DNA from: an uncultured Thermoleophilia bacterium
Lineage (GTDB): Bacteria; Actinomycetota; Thermoleophilia; UBA2241
NCBI GenBank assembly: GCA_903921965.1
Contig: CAIXSE010000424.1
Span: forward strand, 1 to 7,865
Direction of reading: 5' to 3'
DNA length: 7,865 nt
The translations under genes and the position numbers were made by a program. The notes below the pieces were generated by a model. It had not been told where the DNA came from and did no database searches. It was given only the letters and a program-made list of their open reading frames with translations. Positions 6,128 through 7,865 of the stretch are shown here, piece after piece (positions within the stretch are counted from its first letter, which is position 1; every line of letters starts with the position of its first letter).

Positions 6128-6781
6128 ATGACCGCACACGACGATCTGCTCACCAGGTGGCGCGACAAGCTCACCGAGGGCACGGCCGACAGCTGCATGT
6201 CGACGGAGTCGTTGCAGCCCGGCAGCTTCTGCACCGTCTTCGAGATGTGCTGGGGCGGGGACGACTGCGATCGGGGACGCCTGCTCACGCCCGAGTACTT
6301 CGACGGTCCCGCCGACTTCGTCGCCTACGTGCGCGTGGTGGAGCTCAGACGGTCGCTCGAGCTGCTCTGCGGCAGGCCCGAGGCCTGCGAGCCGTTCCCG
6401 CCGGCCGAGGCGCACGTGCCGCTCGCCGACCCCGCGGCGAGGCAACTGGCAGAGAGGGTGATCGCCGTGGCCGACGCCGCCCTGGCCGTGACCGAGGTCA
6501 CGATGTACGACGCGGAAGACGTGATCGCGGCGTTCAACGCGCTGTTCAGCCCCAGCGGACAGGCCGAGTTCGTGGCCTGGGGCGACCTGAGCGCCGTGTT
6601 CGCCACGGCGAGCATCACCGACGAGTTCGACGCGTGGAGCGCCGACGCCGCCGACCTGCTCGACGAGGACGAGCCGCAGATGATCGTGAAGCGCCTCCTC
6701 GAGGCCGGGGAGTTCGACCCCCGCGACCCGGCCCACGTCGACCTGGCGCGCGGCCTGCTCGCCTGGTTCCCGAAGTCGTAG
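6128..6781 (+). CDS. Hypothetical acidic protein with regularly spaced cysteines
   Basis: A 217-residue protein that I do not recognise. It is strongly acidic, with Asp/Glu concentrated near residues 165-182 (DEFDAWSADAADLLDEDEP). It has no signal peptide or membrane helix, so it is probably cytoplasmic. Six cysteines are visible: Cys23, Cys35, Cys41, Cys47, Cys81 and Cys87. Three of these are spaced exactly six residues apart (35, 41, 47), and the last pair also has a spacing of six. Such clustering could bind a metal or iron-sulfur cluster or form disulfides, but no named motif fits. The second half looks helical, with LAERVIAVADAALAV (107-121) and QMIVKRLLEAGEF (184-196). It precedes the RIC-like di-iron gene by 11 bp with no terminator between, so the two are very likely cotranscribed. 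Function is unassigned; a redox or iron-related role is inference from the neighbour and the cysteines. Confidence 0.82.
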   Translation: MTAHDDLLTRWRDKLTEGTADSCMSTESLQPGSFCTVFEMCWGGDDCDRGRLLTPEYFDGPADFVAYVRVVELRRSLELLCGRPEACEPFPPAEAHVPLADPAARQLAERVIAVADAALAVTEVTMYDAEDVIAAFNALFSPSGQAEFVAWGDLSAVFATASITDEFDAWSADAADLLDEDEPQMIVKRLLEAGEFDPRDPAHVDLARGLLAWFPKS

Positions 6782-6792
6782 CAGCGGTCGCG

Positions 6793-7332
6793 ATGACGCC
6801 GCCCGAGGCCGGCGACCCGGCCGGCTGGACCCTGACGCGCCTCGCGGACCACCTCAAGGCGACCGATCACCGCCGGCTCACCGAGCTGGCGCCGCGGGCC
6901 GCCGCCCTCGCGCGCCGCATCCGCGACGTGCACGGCGCGCAGCACCCGGAGCTCGCCGGGGTCGCGGCCGCGTGCGACGACCTGGCCGCGGCGCTCGCCG
7001 ATCACCTGCGCCGCGAGGAGGACGCCTTCTTCCCCGCCGTGCAGCACACCGAGAAGGCGCTGAAGCACGGTGAGCCGCCCGCACCGGGCGACGCGAAGAC
7101 CGTCGCGGAGTCGGCGCCCGCGCTCGGCGGCGAGCACGCGCGCCTCGTCGCCGCGCTCGACCGGCTCCGCGGCCTGACGATGGACTACGCCCGGCCGTAC
7201 GACGCGTGCGCCACGTGGGACCTCGCCTGCAGCACGCTCCGCGACCTCGACGCCGCGCTGCGGGAGCACCTGCGACTGGAGGACGACCTGCTGCTGCCGC
7301 GGGCGCTGCGGCTCGTGCGCGCGGCCGGCTGA
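6793..7332 (+). CDS. Hemerythrin-like di-iron protein, RIC/YtfE type without ScdA_N domain
   Basis: A 179-residue, all-helical protein. It carries the two hemerythrin-like helix pairs and matches the C-terminal domain of RIC (E. coli YtfE, S. aureus ScdA), a family linked to repair of iron-sulfur centres and to nitric oxide stress. The seven iron ligands of YtfE all appear to have counterparts: His26 (TDHRR), His47 (VHG), His71 and Glu75 (DHLRREEDAFFP), His115 (GEHARL), and His159 and Glu163 (EHLRLEDDLLLPRAL). The DACATWDLACS stretch (137-147) also matches the family. The N-terminal ScdA_N/DUF542 domain, with its conserved cysteine pair, is absent: the protein begins only about 15 residues before the first helix. 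The ATG at 6793 has no good Shine-Dalgarno site, which fits translational coupling to the gene ending 11 bp upstream. Exact role here (NO, oxygen or iron handling) is uncertain. Confidence 0.87.
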   Translation: MTPPEAGDPAGWTLTRLADHLKATDHRRLTELAPRAAALARRIRDVHGAQHPELAGVAAACDDLAAALADHLRREEDAFFPAVQHTEKALKHGEPPAPGDAKTVAESAPALGGEHARLVAALDRLRGLTMDYARPYDACATWDLACSTLRDLDAALREHLRLEDDLLLPRALRLVRAAG

Positions 7333-7340
7333 GGCAGCGA

Positions 7341-7373
7341 CCGGTCCGCGGGCCGGCCCCACGCCGGGACCGG
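7341..7373. terminator. Possible bidirectional hairpin between convergent genes
   Basis: Arms CCGGTCC (7341-7347) and GGACCGG (7367-7373) flank a 19-nt GC-rich loop in the 47-bp gap between the stops of the di-iron gene and the convergent amidotransferase gene. The placement suits a shared terminator, but no T run is present on either strand. Confidence 0.4.
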
Positions 7374-7379
7374 CGACCC

Positions 7380-7865
7380 TCAGGCGCCGTACACCGTCTC
7401 GCCGCCGGCGAACACCGCCAGCCCGCCCGGCGTGAGCTCCTCCCAGTGCTCGTCGGTGAGCGGCCTGGTGGCCACGACGCAGCCGCGCTGGGTCGCGCTC
7501 TTCTCCTCCGCGAGGTCGACGCTCCAGTCGGCGTCGCGCAGGCGCACGACGTCGAACGGCGCCCGCCGCCTCGTGACGCAGAGGCCGTTGCAGCCGTCGC
7601 CGTCGCGGTACGCGAACAGGTGCTCGCCCTCCGACAGCAGCAGGTTCAGGCTGCCGTGCTCGTTGAGCTCGCGCAGGAGCGCCTCGACCCGCGCGAAGTC
7701 GGTGAACGCGATGCCTTCTTCGGACAGCCGCGTGAGCAGCCGGCAGAACAGCAGCTCGGAGTCGGTCCGGCCGATCGGGTGGAACGCGAGCCCGGCCGTG
7801 CGCAGCCCGCGCAGCGTGCCGTTGTGGGCCAGCGCGACCTCGCGCCTGCGGAACGTGCGCACGAA
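7380..7865 (-). CDS. YafJ-like class II glutamine amidotransferase (partial, N-terminus beyond right edge)
   Basis: The minus-strand frame is open to the right edge and stops at 7380-7382. It covers about 161 C-terminal residues. Recognisable family blocks are LAHNGTLRG (near 7835-7805) and GRTDSELLFCRLL (near 7775-7735), which are conserved in Ntn-type class II glutamine amidotransferases. Further on are LNLLLSEGEHLFAYRD, the CVTRRRAPFDVV block, VVATRPLTDEHWEELTPG and a short C-terminal tail, which follow the order in E. coli YafJ. The N-terminal catalytic Cys2 and its strand lie beyond the window, so activity cannot be judged. YafJ-like proteins are predicted glutamine hydrolases of uncertain role; the related EgtC acts in ergothioneine synthesis, but no ergothioneine gene is in view. 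A GTG at 7862 is within the frame but is unlikely to be the start, because the family needs residues upstream of the HNG motif. Confidence 0.88.
   Translation of the reverse strand, partial: FVRTFRRREVALAHNGTLRGLRTAGLAFHPIGRTDSELLFCRLLTRLSEEGIAFTDFARVEALLRELNEHGSLNLLLSEGEHLFAYRDGDGCNGLCVTRRRAPFDVVRLRDADWSVDLAEEKSATQRGCVVATRPLTDEHWEELTPGGLAVFAGGETVYGA

Noticed and set aside
4321..6288. A 655-residue minus-strand open frame opposite the S41 peptidase
   Set aside because: It is an antisense shadow with Arg/Gly/Ala/Val-rich composition, while the plus strand shows clear S41 motifs.
6157..6792. An upstream extension of the RIC-like frame to an ATG at 6157
   Set aside because: The first 212 residues are an Arg-rich shadow of the neighbouring gene. 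The hemerythrin-like protein starts sensibly at 6793.
1..7865. CRISPR, tRNA, insertion sequence or prophage signals
   Set aside because: No direct-repeat arrays, cloverleaf-like sequences, transposase motifs or terminal inverted repeats were seen on reading either strand.

Overview
The window is very GC-rich, with G or C at most third codon positions, strong Shine-Dalgarno sites and typical bacterial gene packing. This fits an actinobacterium or another high-GC lineage. The gene content does not allow a firmer placement, and any finer taxonomy would be guesswork. No tRNA, rRNA, CRISPR array, insertion sequence or prophage signal was seen.

Layout, left to right. (1) 863 to the left edge, minus strand: the N-terminal part of a NERD-domain / superfamily I helicase-like protein, cut by the window edge. 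(2) 864-1033: a divergent intergenic region with two dyad symmetries. (3) 1034-1417, plus: a small secreted blue-copper protein (cupredoxin), followed by a perfect 14-bp GC hairpin terminator. (4) 1604-3064, plus: a 12-helix major facilitator of the oxalate/formate antiporter (OFA) family. (5) 3153-3800, plus: an unrecognised 215-residue protein. (6) 3852-4289, minus: a small GRAM/PH-like protein, convergent with (5) and divergent from (7). (7) 4462-6036, plus: an exported S41-family serine peptidase with a PDZ-like segment. (8) 6128-6781, plus: an unrecognised acidic protein with regularly spaced cysteines. (9) 6793-7332, plus, 11 bp after (8): a hemerythrin-like di-iron protein of the RIC/YtfE type, without the usual N-terminal ScdA_N domain. 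(10) 7380 to the right edge, minus: the C-terminal part of a YafJ-like class II glutamine amidotransferase.

Most genes look like independent short transcription units. The only tight pair is 8-9, a cysteine-bearing unknown placed directly before a di-iron protein of a family linked to nitric oxide and iron-sulfur damage. This pair and the S41 peptidase, which lacks the usual C-terminal-processing-protease lysine, are the most interesting points. No clearly novel multi-gene defence or biosynthetic system is visible. The cupredoxin and the RIC-like protein both suggest redox or respiratory metabolism, but nothing in the sequence ties them into one pathway.
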